Both the position numbers and the translations under genes were made by a program. Of a stretch of 64,000 nucleotides of DNA, positions 28,949-37,915 are shown one piece after another. Every line of letters starts with the position of its first letter. Position 1 is the stretch's first letter. The DNA is taken from positions 62,001 through 126,000 of the forward strand of contig NZ_CP127251.1 of NCBI RefSeq assembly GCF_030285925.1, read 5' to 3'. The notes beneath the pieces are model-generated. The model was not told where the DNA came from, made no database searches, and saw only the letters and a program-made list of their open reading frames with translations. The stretch comes from Devosia sp. YIM 151766. GTDB taxonomy: Bacteria > Pseudomonadota > Alphaproteobacteria > Rhizobiales > Devosiaceae.

Positions 28949-29781
28949 GCCGTATCGCCTTGTCCCGCCTGACGCCGGGAGCCATTTTCGGGCGCGCCGC
29001 GCTTGGCCTCTATCTGGTTTTTATGCTGCTTTGGCTCACCTTTCCGGTGCTGCTGATCATTCTGGCCTCGTTCCAGGGCTCATTGGAGGTCAGCTTTCCC
29101 GGCGAGATGAAGCTCGATGCCTACCAGGCTATTCCTGCTTCCTATTGGGAGGCGTTCTGGCTGACCATCCGCGCGGCGCTGGTCGCGACCATTATCGCCC
29201 TGCTCGTGGCCATACCGGCCGCATGGGCGATGGTTCGCGGCAAGCTGGCCGGCCGTCGCGTGATGAGCAATCTCGTCCTCATCCCCGATGTGGTGCCGCA
29301 GCTCATCCTGGGCATTGCCCTGCTGACGGTGTTTATCCCGCTCAAACTGTCCAACAGCTTTGTCGGCGTGATGCTGGCCCTGGTGGCGCTGAGCCTGTCG
29401 ACAGGACTGCGTTTCACCGAAGCGCTGCTCGAAGGGCTGCCAGAAGAATACGAACACGCGGCCCATTCGCTGGGCGCCGGCAAGCTCACCACGTTCCGGC
29501 TGGTGGTCCTGCCGCTCGTGGCACCCGGCGTCGCCATCGCCGCCCTCTTCATCTTCATGCAAAATCTCATCACCTTCGAGCTGCTGTTCTTCATCTCCGG
29601 GCCCAATGCCACGCCGATCTCCATTCGGCTGTTCAGCGACATCATCGATCGGGGCATCGTGCCCTATGCCGTCGCGATGGCCGGCATCCTCGTCTATGTC
29701 GCCATGGCGTTTTACACCCTGGTCGCCGTGGCCCTCGGACCCAAATACATGGCCGGCTCCGTCATGAGCCGCAAAGGTTAA
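28945..29781 (+). CDS. ABC transporter permease (second)
   Basis: 278 residues, about six membrane helices, PotC-like, with the EAA loop EEYEHAAHSLGAGKLTTFRLVVLPLVAPG. Forms the channel with the upstream permease, with which it shares a four-base overlap. The ATPase gene begins 3 bases after its stop. Confidence 0.92.
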   Translation: MSRIALSRLTPGAIFGRAALGLYLVFMLLWLTFPVLLIILASFQGSLEVSFPGEMKLDAYQAIPASYWEAFWLTIRAALVATIIALLVAIPAAWAMVRGKLAGRRVMSNLVLIPDVVPQLILGIALLTVFIPLKLSNSFVGVMLALVALSLSTGLRFTEALLEGLPEEYEHAAHSLGAGKLTTFRLVVLPLVAPGVAIAALFIFMQNLITFELLFFISGPNATPISIRLFSDIIDRGIVPYAVAMAGILVYVAMAFYTLVAVALGPKYMAGSVMSRKG

Positions 29782-29784
29782 ATC

Positions 29785-30876
29785 ATGAGCAAAACCAACA
29801 ATGCCGCCCAGCCGGTCCATATCGAGCGTGTTCGCAAGGTGTTTGGCGATTTTGTCGCCGTGCACGAGTTGAGCCTCGATATCGAGGCAGGGGAGTTCGT
29901 CACCTTTCTTGGTCCCAGCGGTTGCGGGAAATCGACGACGCTGAAAATGATCGCCGGATTATTGCCCCAGGACAGCGGTGAAATTCGCTTTGGCAAAAAG
30001 CGCATCGACATGCTGCCGCCCAACAAGCGCAATATCGGCCTGGTGTTCCAGAATTACGCGCTGTTCCCGCATATGAGCGTGGCGGAAAATGTGGCCTTCG
30101 GCCTGCGCATGCGCGGCTGGAGCCGGGGCGATCAGGCGCGTCGGGTCGAGGAACTGCTGACGCTAGTGCGCCTTGATGGACTGGGAGAGCGCAAGCCGGA
30201 ACAACTCAGTGGCGGTCAGCAGCAGCGCGTCGCCGTGGCCCGGGCTCTCGCCTTCAATCCCGATCTGGTGCTTCTGGACGAGCCCCTGTCCAATCTCGAT
30301 GCCAAGCTGCGGGAGCAAGTCCGCCTCGACCTGCGCGATATCCAGCGCAAAGCAGCGCAGACCACCATATTCGTCACCCATGATCAGGTCGAAGCACTGG
30401 TCATGAGCGACCGTATCGTTCTGATGAACAAGGGAAGCGTCGAGCAGGTGGGGACGCCCTATGAGCTCTACGCTACACCCACAACCGAGTTTGGCGCCCG
30501 CTTCGTCGGTGCCAACAATCTCATCTCCGGCGAATTCGATGATAGCAGCGGCCATTGGGGTGTGCGGGTTGCTGGCTTGGACAGGGTTTTGCCGGTGACC
30601 ACCCGCGGACCGGGAATCGAGCGCAGCGGCGCCCCGGTCTGGTTCTGTGTCCGGCCGGAGCATGTGGCTATCCAGACCGGTGCTTCAAGCCCGGATACGG
30701 GTCTGACCGCAACCGTTAAGGACAAAATCTACCAGGGGACGACGATCCTCGTTGATATCGAGGTTGCCGGGCTCGGGCTGATGCGAGTGGAGCGCCCGGC
30801 ATCGGAACTTGGCAATCTGCCGCTGGGCATTCCTGTGAGCGTGTTCTTCGATCATTCCCATATCGTAACGCGTTGA
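29785..30876 (+). CDS. ABC transporter ATP-binding protein
   Basis: 363 residues, PotA/FbpC type. Walker A GPSGCGKST (43-51), Q-loop QNYALFP, signature LSGGQQQR, Walker B LVLLDEP, H-loop VTHD, D-loop SNLDAKLR, and a C-terminal TOBE regulatory domain from about residue 270. Nothing missing. Last gene of the enolase-importer operon; a short hairpin spans its stop codon. Confidence 0.95.
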   Translation: MSKTNNAAQPVHIERVRKVFGDFVAVHELSLDIEAGEFVTFLGPSGCGKSTTLKMIAGLLPQDSGEIRFGKKRIDMLPPNKRNIGLVFQNYALFPHMSVAENVAFGLRMRGWSRGDQARRVEELLTLVRLDGLGERKPEQLSGGQQQRVAVARALAFNPDLVLLDEPLSNLDAKLREQVRLDLRDIQRKAAQTTIFVTHDQVEALVMSDRIVLMNKGSVEQVGTPYELYATPTTEFGARFVGANNLISGEFDDSSGHWGVRVAGLDRVLPVTTRGPGIERSGAPVWFCVRPEHVAIQTGASSPDTGLTATVKDKIYQGTTILVDIEVAGLGLMRVERPASELGNLPLGIPVSVFFDHSHIVTR

Positions 30877-30883
30877 CGCGTTA
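30866..30883 (+). terminator. hairpin over the stop codon of the ABC ATPase gene
   Basis: TAACGCG (30866-30872) and CGCGTTA (30877-30883) pair perfectly across TTGA, which contains the stop codon. No T-run follows, so it may be a Rho-dependent end or a protective 3' hairpin, not a classic terminator. Confidence 0.4.
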
Positions 30884-31348
30884 GGCCAGCGGAACGCGGA
30901 AACGGATCATCGCCAGAAGCAGCATCACTCGCCACAATGACGGGTTTTTCATCCGTTCCTCCAACCGCATGGCCCCGTCAAGCAATTGCGGGGCCAGCTG
31001 GACGCCGCCACAAGCCTGCAATTCGACCTGAGCCATCTGCTGCAATTGCTGGATGATCATGGCATTGGGTTGGAAGCGCCGGCGTCCATGTCGTCGCCAC
31101 CCAATGTCGAGCTTTCCGAACCATGCCTTGCCCGGCGTTGGGAAATGGCGATCGCGCTGCAAAACGGCTGTGGGCCTTCAACAAATATCGCAAGAATAAT
31201 CAGCCAATGCTGCGCCTCTCGGACGACGAGATTGACCAGGCGGCAATGTGCGAAGACGCCTAGGGGCTTCAGCCGGTAATGGCTTTGGCTGCACGCTTAC
31301 GAATGGCGGGAGGGCTCGATGCTGATTTTTCCCGAAAGCCTTCGCGAA
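30884..31348. other. spacer with decayed-looking coding traces
   Basis: No convincing gene. Two fragments look protein-like: minus strand 30881-31060 (59 codons ending MLLLAMIRFRVPLA) and plus strand 31123-31263 (46 codons containing KRLWAFNKYRKNNQPMLRLS and ending DDEIDQAAMCEDA). Neither has a ribosome site and neither is recognised. They may be remnants of a lost gene at the edge of the lower-GC patch that follows. Confidence 0.3.
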
Positions 31349-32665
31349 CTATTTTGCGCCAACTCCGAAAAGCACAGTTTTTACTGTCTTTGCCAGGATA
31401 ACAATATCCATATCGACAGAAATTCGTTTTATATAAAATAAATCGTAGGAGAGTTTCGCAATTTCTTCATTCAGATCGGAGGCATAGCCAGAGGTGACTT
31501 GCGCCCATCCCGTAATGCCGGGTGGAACCACGCATCGATAGGCATATTTCGGCTCTGCCTTGATACTGGATTTTGCCACATATTCGGCTACCGGCCGTGG
31601 CCCGATCAGGCTCATTTCTCCTGTTAAGATATTGAAACATTGCGGGATTTCGTCGATGCGCAGCTTGCGCAGAATGCCACATCCGGGGATGATTCGAGAA
31701 TCCCCGGTGGAGGTGGTGCCGCCCGATGTGCCTTGGAACATGGTTCTGAACTTATACATGCGGAACGGCCGATTTCCGTATCCGCGCCTGATCTGGACGA
31801 ACAATACCGGGCCGGGATCACGGACGAAAATGTATGCGGCGGTCAGCGCCGAGATCAAGATCAGGAACGGCGAGAATACGAGCACAAAGGCAAGGTCGAA
31901 ATATCGCTTTACCCGCGCATATAGCAATTGGCTGGGCGAATAGACGATATGGAATAGCTCGAACTTCTCGATATTGACGCGGCCCACGACGCGTTCGAGA
32001 AAACTCTCATAGCTCAGGACATCGATCCCCAGAACATGCATGCGCGAGATGAACTCGGCCCCTTCAGCGGTCTTGTAGGAATGTTCATCGATCAGAAGAA
32101 CGTCGAAATTGATCTCTGCCGGCGAGTTTTCCAACTCTTCGGGGGTCAGAATCTGCGCCCCGGGGATGCGGGCCACAAGATCGGGCGCGCCATCGAAGGG
32201 CATGATCCGGACCTTTTCTCCGCTCAATGTATGAAAACGATAATTCGCGGCGCAGGCCAGGAACAGCCCAATACATCCGCAGAGCACGAGCGCCTGATAG
32301 CTGATCGAGGTTCGGGCCGCCGATATCACGGTGACCATGGCGCAAAACAAGGCGCCGAACACCACAAGGGCCGAAATGATCGGTGAATCATGTCGGCGGA
32401 ACGCGGCGAGTATCATGGCGCTGATGATGACCGGCGTCCCCAAGGCAATGACGGCAATGAAGAATGACTCGGCCGATATTCTGTTGAACGGGTATACCGA
32501 CATCAAGTAGACAGCGACCTGCAGAAGAGCCGAGGCCAGTGACAACCATAAAAACGAACGCAGATGCGTCAAATATCTGTGCGGCCTGGTATGTCCGCCA
32601 AGAGACGTAACAAAGGACAAGTCCCTGGGGGGCCGCTGCTTTAGTGAGCGCGTTGTTTTCCGCAT
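31349..32665 (-). CDS. undecaprenyl-phosphate sugar phosphotransferase (exopolysaccharide type)
   Basis: About 438 residues. Four to five hydrophobic helices in the first half (from about residue 38), a degenerate nucleotide-binding middle domain, a membrane helix (FVLVFSPFLILISALTAAYIF), then the bacterial sugar transferase catalytic domain with KFRTM, LRKLRIDEIPQCFNIL and MSLIGPRP. It would load the first sugar phosphate on undecaprenyl phosphate for an exopolysaccharide. I use the ATG at 32665; a GTG at 32734 is possible, and neither has a strong ribosome site. Base composition is clearly more AT-rich than neighbours, and no other polysaccharide gene is nearby, suggesting transfer. Confidence 0.88.
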   Translation of the reverse strand: MRKTTRSLKQRPPRDLSFVTSLGGHTRPHRYLTHLRSFLWLSLASALLQVAVYLMSVYPFNRISAESFFIAVIALGTPVIISAMILAAFRRHDSPIISALVVFGALFCAMVTVISAARTSISYQALVLCGCIGLFLACAANYRFHTLSGEKVRIMPFDGAPDLVARIPGAQILTPEELENSPAEINFDVLLIDEHSYKTAEGAEFISRMHVLGIDVLSYESFLERVVGRVNIEKFELFHIVYSPSQLLYARVKRYFDLAFVLVFSPFLILISALTAAYIFVRDPGPVLFVQIRRGYGNRPFRMYKFRTMFQGTSGGTTSTGDSRIIPGCGILRKLRIDEIPQCFNILTGEMSLIGPRPVAEYVAKSSIKAEPKYAYRCVVPPGITGWAQVTSGYASDLNEEIAKLSYDLFYIKRISVDMDIVILAKTVKTVLFGVGAK

Positions 32666-32739
32666 TAATATTTCTTGCCAGAGTCTCTCAAGGACGGACG
32701 TGCCTGCTATAACAAGGCCTTCTGCGAATGGCACGTGCT

Positions 32740-32925
32740 TTATCGCAACGGAGAAAATTCTTCCGGGGGTTCCATGGCGCGCAGCAAGGTGCCGATACGC
32801 CTTTTTACGCTGGATTCAGCTGCGATGCGCCCAGGCACGTCATGAGCAATCGATAACACCGCTGTCAGAGCGTTGCTGAATTGCGCATGTTGTACGGTAG
32901 CGGCCAGGCGATCTATGTAAGCCAT
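32740..32925 (-). CDS. hypothetical small protein
   Basis: Open frame of 61 codons from the ATG at 32925 (MAYIDRLAATVQHAQFSNALTAVLS... ending RAMEPPEEFSPLR). The frame continues upstream in protein-like sequence to about 33010 (VDYILPDPPIAERILA), overlapping the 3' end of the DUF488 gene, so an earlier GTG or TTG start is possible. Amino-acid make-up looks natural, but no motif is recognised and no good ribosome site is seen. Could be a short gene or the tail of a longer ancestral reading frame. Confidence 0.35.
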   Translation of the reverse strand: MAYIDRLAATVQHAQFSNALTAVLSIAHDVPGRIAAESSVKRRIGTLLRAMEPPEEFSPLR

Positions 32926-32990
32926 GGCAAGTATTCGCTCCGCGATGGGCGGATCCGGCAGGATATAATCCACCGGTTTATTGTTTTCGA

Positions 32991-33530
32991 TCAGGCGCAA
33001 ATAGCAGGATAGATCAGCTTTCCATCCCTGGTGCGTTGTGCGCCGGGCGTTAGTGCCGCTGGGTCCGAATGTCCGATCGCCAGCAAATGATCGACCTCGA
33101 AGCCGTTCGAGAGCAGGTAATCGGTGATGATCCGGCGATGACAGCGCCACCAGACCGCTTCCGAGCACATCAAGGCCAGCCGGTGGTGGCGACCTAGATT
33201 GACCATGTCGCTGAAGGCGGCGACAAATTCGGGGCCCAAGGCGTAATCGGCGTAATTGTGAAAACTGCGCACGCGCCACATGGCGTTTAAATGGTCTTCG
33301 ATTCCGGGCTGCCGGGGTCGGCGGCCGCCCAGGGCGGCAAAATGCCGATAGCCTATCTGGAACCTGGCAAGCTCCGCCGGCAGGCTGTCTATATTGAAGA
33401 CGGGATTGGTTCGTGATCGAGGAAAGGCGCGCACGTCGATCAGCAGATCGATCCGGGCGGCGCGCAGCATGTCCATAAATTCATCCAGTGTTCGACTGGA
33501 ATGGCCGATAGTGGTGAAGCCCGTCGCCAT
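32991..33530 (-). CDS. DUF488 family protein
   Basis: 179 residues with the DUF488 pattern: TIGHSSRTLDEFMDMLR near the start, LIDVRAFPRSRTNPVFN, and a C-terminal LMCSEAVWWRCHRRIITDYL with conserved Cys and His residues. The family is widespread and uncharacterised; a nucleic-acid or redox role has been suggested from motif analysis only. ATG at 33530 overlaps the stop of the upstream DUF2945 gene by one base (TGATG), so the two form one operon. Confidence 0.88.
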   Translation of the reverse strand: MATGFTTIGHSSRTLDEFMDMLRAARIDLLIDVRAFPRSRTNPVFNIDSLPAELARFQIGYRHFAALGGRRPRQPGIEDHLNAMWRVRSFHNYADYALGPEFVAAFSDMVNLGRHHRLALMCSEAVWWRCHRRIITDYLLSNGFEVDHLLAIGHSDPAALTPGAQRTRDGKLIYPAICA

Positions 33531-33739
33531 CAATCCAGCTTTTTCAGCGCTTCCTGTCTATGCGCGGCGATATGGTCGGTTTTGTCGCTTTTGATCTCGT
33601 ATTGCGGATGGTCCCGCGAGGCGCGATGCTTGTGGCCTTTATAGTCAAAGTCCTGTTCGTGCACTTCGATGATCGTGCCGCTCACCTGGCCGGCCTCGGA
33701 ATTCCAGCCAACATGGTCGCCTTTGGAAAACTTTGCCAT
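33530..33739 (-). CDS. DUF2945 (tudor-like) small protein
   Basis: 69 residues, MAKFSKGDHVGWNSEAGQVSGTIIEVH..., the DUF2945 family also listed as hypervirulence-associated protein with a tudor-like SH3 barrel. The ATG at 33739 has AGGAGGT 5 bases upstream, a very strong ribosome site that decides the start over the longer open frame. Leads the DUF488 gene with a one-base overlap. Function unknown. Confidence 0.85.
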   Translation of the reverse strand: MAKFSKGDHVGWNSEAGQVSGTIIEVHEQDFDYKGHKHRASRDHPQYEIKSDKTDHIAAHRQEALKKLD

Positions 33740-33805
33740 AACCCACCTCCTGCCGGCAGAATGCTTGGTTTCCGCATTCGTTCCCACTGCCGGTCGCGGG
33801 CGGCG

Positions 33806-34630
33806 TCAGAGTCGGTAAATTCGCCTAGCATTGGCATGCAGAAGCTTGTTCTGCTGTTCGGCAGGTGCGTGTTTGATGACCTCGCGCGTCGCCTCGACCC
33901 ATCGCGTCAGCGAGCCGGTGAGCGTCACCACGGGATGGTCCGAGCCCCAGACGACGCGGTCCCAACCGAAACAATCGATGACGTGCTCGATATAGGGGCG
34001 GATGGTGTCGGTGGTCCAGTCGGAGCCGGAATAGGCGACGATGCCGGAAATCTTGGCGTTGACATTGGGCAGGCGGGCAATGGCGCGGATATTCTCGCGC
34101 CAGGGATCGAGGCCCGCTCCAATGACATCGGGAACGCCGCAATGGTCGAGGATGAAGCGCACATCCGGGGCCTGTTCGGCGAGGGCCTGGCCGATGGGCA
34201 ATTGGTCGTGGCGGACGCACAGATCGAAGCTGAGATCGTGGTCGGCGAGGCGCCGGATATTCTGCGCGAACAGGGCCGACTGGCTGAGTTCGTCGGGCGC
34301 TTCATGCAGGATTCGCCTGACGCCCCTGACCCCGGGATTGGCCGCCAGGCGCTCGATTTGCGCTGGAAAATCAATCGCTTCCGGCCGGCAGGCGGCAATG
34401 GCGCCGACAATGCCGGGCAGGGTGAGCACGAAGGCGGTTTCCGGCTCGATATCGGGTTCGGCGGCATCCACTTCCATATGCAGCGCGGCCTCGATGCCCA
34501 GTGCCCGGGCCTCGGCCCAATAGGCCTCGACACTCCAGGGCCTGTTGATCGCCGGGGCGCCGCCGAGCCAGGGATAGCTGAAACGGTCGGGATAGATCAG
34601 GTGCAGGTGGGTGTCGAGAATCGGGATCAT
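33806..34630 (-). CDS. amidohydrolase family protein (fuconolactonase-like)
   Basis: 274-residue amidohydrolase-2 (PF04909) TIM barrel. Metal/active-site segments: DTHLHL at residues 6-11, FILDHCG in the middle, and VVWGSDHPV near the C-terminus. This group includes lactonases of L-fuconate, 4-sulfomuconate and similar sugar lactones. It lies downstream of, and on the same strand as, a galactose 1-dehydrogenase-like gene; the dehydrogenase would yield a lactone that a hydrolase such as this could open. That link is inference. ATG start. Confidence 0.88.
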   Translation of the reverse strand: MIPILDTHLHLIYPDRFSYPWLGGAPAINRPWSVEAYWAEARALGIEAALHMEVDAAEPDIEPETAFVLTLPGIVGAIAACRPEAIDFPAQIERLAANPGVRGVRRILHEAPDELSQSALFAQNIRRLADHDLSFDLCVRHDQLPIGQALAEQAPDVRFILDHCGVPDVIGAGLDPWRENIRAIARLPNVNAKISGIVAYSGSDWTTDTIRPYIEHVIDCFGWDRVVWGSDHPVVTLTGSLTRWVEATREVIKHAPAEQQNKLLHANARRIYRL

Positions 34631-34680
34631 ATGGCCTCCGTTCGCTGAGAGAATTCATGCCGGGGCCGGCATGTTTCTTC

Positions 34681-34716
34681 TTAACATCGACCCGCTATCG
34701 GTTAGCGGATTGTTAA
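34681..34716. promoter_or_regulatory. nested dyad upstream of the amidohydrolase gene
   Basis: CCGCTA (34692-34697) and TAGCGG (34703-34708) pair across TCGGT; an outer pair TTAAC (34681-34685) and GTTAA (34712-34716) brackets it. It is 51 bases upstream of the amidohydrolase start. No T-run on the minus strand, so an operator is as likely as an intercistronic hairpin. Confidence 0.4.
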
Positions 34717-34800
34717 CGTTTCGCCGTCGCCTCGCGCCGCAATGGACGACAAAGCCCGACATTCCGCCATGAGCGGCGATCGGCAGCCGGCGCTTGATGC

Positions 34801-35739
34801 CTACCAGTCGAAATCCGGGCCGGTCTCGCGGGCACCCATCAGGAACACATCGCTCATCAGCCGCAGCGGAGCGGCGTCAACTTCGCTCTGGCGCCGGTCC
34901 AGCAGGTCGGCGAACCGGTCATAGATGCCGGCATATTCGGCGTCGCCATGTTCGAGCACCACCGCGCCATTGACCCGCAGGGTGCGACCGCCGCGTTCGA
35001 GCTTCACTTCATTGCCGGCGCCGGTGACGAAGGCGATGGTCCAGATTTCCCCGCTCTCCTCCAGCCAGTTGAAGGCCGAGGACATTTCGGGGCGATGCGG
35101 CTGGCCGGACTTGAAGGCCACTTCGACATCGACGGGCGTCTGGCGATTGGCCGGGAAGGTCAGTTTCGCCCGCTCGACGAAGACCGGGAACGGCATGACC
35201 TTGGTGAAAATGGAAAAGGCATTGATGCCCGGATCGCAAACGCCGAAGCCGCCGGGCTCCCAGACCCAGTCCTGGCCCGGATGCCATTTGCGCACGCTTT
35301 CGCGCCAGTCGATGCGGGCCGATTGCACCCCTTCCTCGGCCAGCAGCGTCCTGGTGCGGTCGACGGCGGCATTATACTGGCTGTGCCAGGTCTGGAACAG
35401 CACGCGGTCGAGCCGCGCCGCATGGGCGATGAGATCGTCCAGCTCGGAAATCGTGGTGGTGGGCGGCTTTTCCATCATCACGTCCCTGCCGGCATCCAGC
35501 GCCTCGCGGACATAGGCATGGCGCACGCCGGGCGGCGTGCAGATGGAGACCAGATTGACCTCGGGCATGGCATTGTAGAGCTCGGCCGGCGAGCGGAAGA
35601 CCGGGACGTCGCCATGGCCGACGCCGCGGGTGGAGACGGTGGCGGCCAGCTCGAAATCGTCGGAGGCGTCGATGACCGGCAAATGCTGGTCCTGGGCGAT
35701 CTTGCCCACGCCGATCACCGCGATTTTGCGCTTGGCCAT
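34801..35739 (-). CDS. D-galactose 1-dehydrogenase-like (Gfo/Idh/MocA)
   Basis: 312 residues. Rossmann motif IGVGKIAQDQHLPVI at about 9-23, MEKPPTTT with the catalytic-region lysine at about 90, and the signature WEPGGFGVCDPGINAFSI, which I associate with the galactose / L-arabinose 1-dehydrogenase branch of this family (oxidation of the aldose at C1 to the lactone, NAD(P)-dependent). This is the first step of the non-phosphorylative sugar oxidation route. ATG start; 72 bases downstream of the glycerate kinase stop and on the same strand, so the glycerate kinase, this gene and the amidohydrolase could form one transcription unit. Confidence 0.85.
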   Translation of the reverse strand: MAKRKIAVIGVGKIAQDQHLPVIDASDDFELAATVSTRGVGHGDVPVFRSPAELYNAMPEVNLVSICTPPGVRHAYVREALDAGRDVMMEKPPTTTISELDDLIAHAARLDRVLFQTWHSQYNAAVDRTRTLLAEEGVQSARIDWRESVRKWHPGQDWVWEPGGFGVCDPGINAFSIFTKVMPFPVFVERAKLTFPANRQTPVDVEVAFKSGQPHRPEMSSAFNWLEESGEIWTIAFVTGAGNEVKLERGGRTLRVNGAVVLEHGDAEYAGIYDRFADLLDRRQSEVDAAPLRLMSDVFLMGARETGPDFDW

Positions 35740-35812
35740 GCCGGAACTCCCTCAAATCCGATGCGGGTTATAGAGCGGTCCGCCGATAAAGGCCAAGAAA
35801 AAAGTATGACTT

Positions 35813-37066
35813 TTAGCGGATGAGTATCGCCCTGAAATCATTGACATTGGTGCCGGTCGGGCCGGTGAAGAACAGATCGCCGATGGCGGCGAAGGCGGTA
35901 TAGGCGTCATTATTGGCCAGCGCCGCCTGCGGATCGATGCCAGCCTCGCGCATGCGGCGGGCCGAGCTGCCATCGACATAGGCGCCGGCATTGTCTTCCG
36001 AGCCGTCAATGCCGTCGCTGTCCCCGGCCAGGGCCGACACATTGCCGACATTGTCGAGCGCGATCGCCAGCGACAGCAGGAATTCGCCATTGCGTCCGCC
36101 ACGGCCCTTGCCGCGCAGGGTGACGGTGGTTTCCCCGCCCGAGAGCAGCACGACCGGCTTGCCGAAGGGCCGGTTGCGCTCGGCCACTTCGCGGGCCATG
36201 GCCGCATGGACCAGGGCCACGTCGCGCGCCTCGCCCTCGATGGCATCGGAGAGGATGGCGGCCTCGATGTTGTGGCTGCGGGCCAGGGCGGCGGCGGCTT
36301 CCAGCGACAGGCTGGCCGAGGCGATGATGGCGGTGCTGTTGCCGGCAAAGACGGGATCGGCGGCGTCGGGCGGCAGGTTGTCTTCACCGGCCAGCAGCGT
36401 GGCGGCGGCCTCGGGCAGGTCGAGCCGATAGAGTCCGGCCAGACGGCGGGCCTCGGCGCGGCCTCCGGGAAGCGGCAGGGTCGGGCCGGAGGCGACCAGG
36501 GCCGGATCGTCGCCAGGCACATCGGACACCACCAGGGTCGCGACCCGCGCCGGCGCGGCGGCTGCGGCCAGGCGTCCGCCCTTGACGATGGAAAACTGGT
36601 TGCGGATGAGGTTCATCACCCCGATGGGCGCGCCGGAGGCCAGGAGGGCGCGATTAACCGCCTGCTCGTCCGCCAGCGTCAGGCCGGGCGCCGGCGCCGG
36701 CAATAGGGAGGAGCCGCCGCCCGAAATCAGCGCCACCACCAGATCGTCCGCGGTGAGGCCCGAAACTATTTGCATCAGCCGCCGGGCGGCATCGCGTCCG
36801 GCGGCGTCGGGCACCGGATGGGCCGCCTCGACGATGTCGATGCGCTCGCATTTTTCCCCATAGCCGTAGCGGGTGACCACCAGGCCGCTCAGCTCGCCCG
36901 GCCAGGCCTGTTCGAAGGCCCGCGCCATCTGGGCCGAGGCCTTGCCGGCGCCGATGACCAATGTGCGGCCGCGGGGCGGCGGCGGCAGGTGCCGCTTGAC
37001 GGCCAGGGCCGGCTGAGCTTGCGCCACGGCCTCGTGGAAGAGATTTTCGAGCAGGGAGCGGTCCAT
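35813..37066 (-). CDS. glycerate 2-kinase (TtuD / MOFRL type)
   Basis: 417 residues of the class II glycerate kinase family, often mislabelled hydroxypyruvate reductase (TtuD). N-terminal DUF4147 domain with [15 protein letters not shown] and [15 protein letters not shown]-terminal MOFRL domain with [22 protein letters not shown] and a closing DNDAY-like ANNDAYTAF. Phosphorylates D-glycerate to 2-phosphoglycerate, feeding glycolysis. I start it at the ATG at 37066 ([14 protein letters not shown]) because the longer frame does not match the family. Divergent from the DUF1045-phnM pair. Confidence 0.9.
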   Translation of the reverse strand: MDRSLLENLFHEAVAQAQPALAVKRHLPPPPRGRTLVIGAGKASAQMARAFEQAWPGELSGLVVTRYGYGEKCERIDIVEAAHPVPDAAGRDAARRLMQIVSGLTADDLVVALISGGGSSLLPAPAPGLTLADEQAVNRALLASGAPIGVMNLIRNQFSIVKGGRLAAAAAPARVATLVVSDVPGDDPALVASGPTLPLPGGRAEARRLAGLYRLDLPEAAATLLAGEDNLPPDAADPVFAGNSTAIIASASLSLEAAAALARSHNIEAAILSDAIEGEARDVALVHAAMAREVAERNRPFGKPVVLLSGGETTVTLRGKGRGGRNGEFLLSLAIALDNVGNVSALAGDSDGIDGSEDNAGAYVDGSSARRMREAGIDPQAALANNDAYTAFAAIGDLFFTGPTGTNVNDFRAILIR

Positions 37067-37225
37067 GGGCGAATATGTTCGGCTGGTCAGGGGAAGGCGC
37101 CGCTTTTGTGGCGAGCGGGGACCGGTTTGTCCAGAGCGCAATGGCGCTGCCGGAACCTTGCGGCGCAAAGCACCTTGTCAAACGCGGGTCACATCGTTCC
37201 ACTAGCGACCCGCCCAGGAGATTTC

Positions 37226-37915
37226 ATGCCGCAAAGATTCGCCATCTATTACGCCCCGGACGCCAATGACGTGCTGTGGGATCGCGCCACGATCTGGCTG
37301 GGCAGCGATCCGGCCAATTCGGCGCTGATCGAAGGCGGCGTGGCCGGGATCGAGCGGACCCGCCTGCTCAATCTCACCCAATCGGCGGGGCGCTACGGCT
37401 TTCATGCCACGATCAAGCCGCCCATGGCGCTGGCGACGGGCCGGACCGAAGCGGAGCTGCATGCGGCGCTGGAAGACTTCGCCGCCGCCACCGCGCCGGT
37501 GACGCTCGGCCCCTTGCATATTGCCAGCCTCGACGGCTTTCTGGCGCTCCTGCCGCAACCGGGCAATGCGGCCCTGCAGGATTTCGCCGCCCTGGTGGTA
37601 GAGCGCTTCGAGCCTTTCCGGGCGCCCCTCGATTCCCGCAGCCGCGCCGCCAGGGCGGCCAATGGGCTGAGCGAGCGGCAATTGGAGCTGCTCGATGCCT
37701 ATGGCTATCCTTATGTGCTCGAACAGTTCCAGTTCCATATGACGCTGACCGACCGGCTGAACGACGAGGACCACCGGGAACTGCTGGACGCCGCCCGGAC
37801 CTGGTTCGGGCCGGTTCTGGACGAAGAGTTCACGCTGGACCGGCTGGCGCTCTATCACGAACCGGAAGGCGGCTTGCGCTTCCGGCGCATCGCCGATTTC
37901 ATGCTCAGGGGATGA
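37226..37915 (+). CDS. DUF1045 (phosphonate-associated 2H phosphoesterase)
   Basis: 229 residues, family TIGR03223/DUF1045, with the two HxT motifs of 2H phosphoesterases: FHATIKPP and FHMTLTDR. In other bacteria this gene travels with the carbon-phosphorus lyase operon and is thought to act on a cyclic ribose phosphate intermediate. AGGAG lies 6 bases upstream of the ATG at 37226. Its TGA overlaps the ATG of phnM by four bases, so the two are coupled. Confidence 0.9.
   Translation: MPQRFAIYYAPDANDVLWDRATIWLGSDPANSALIEGGVAGIERTRLLNLTQSAGRYGFHATIKPPMALATGRTEAELHAALEDFAAATAPVTLGPLHIASLDGFLALLPQPGNAALQDFAALVVERFEPFRAPLDSRSRAARAANGLSERQLELLDAYGYPYVLEQFQFHMTLTDRLNDEDHRELLDAARTWFGPVLDEEFTLDRLALYHEPEGGLRFRRIADFMLRG

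Noticed and set aside
32740..33279. Full 179-codon minus-strand frame
   Set aside because: The first half is a shadow of DUF488 in another frame; only the part beyond the DUF488 stop could be real.
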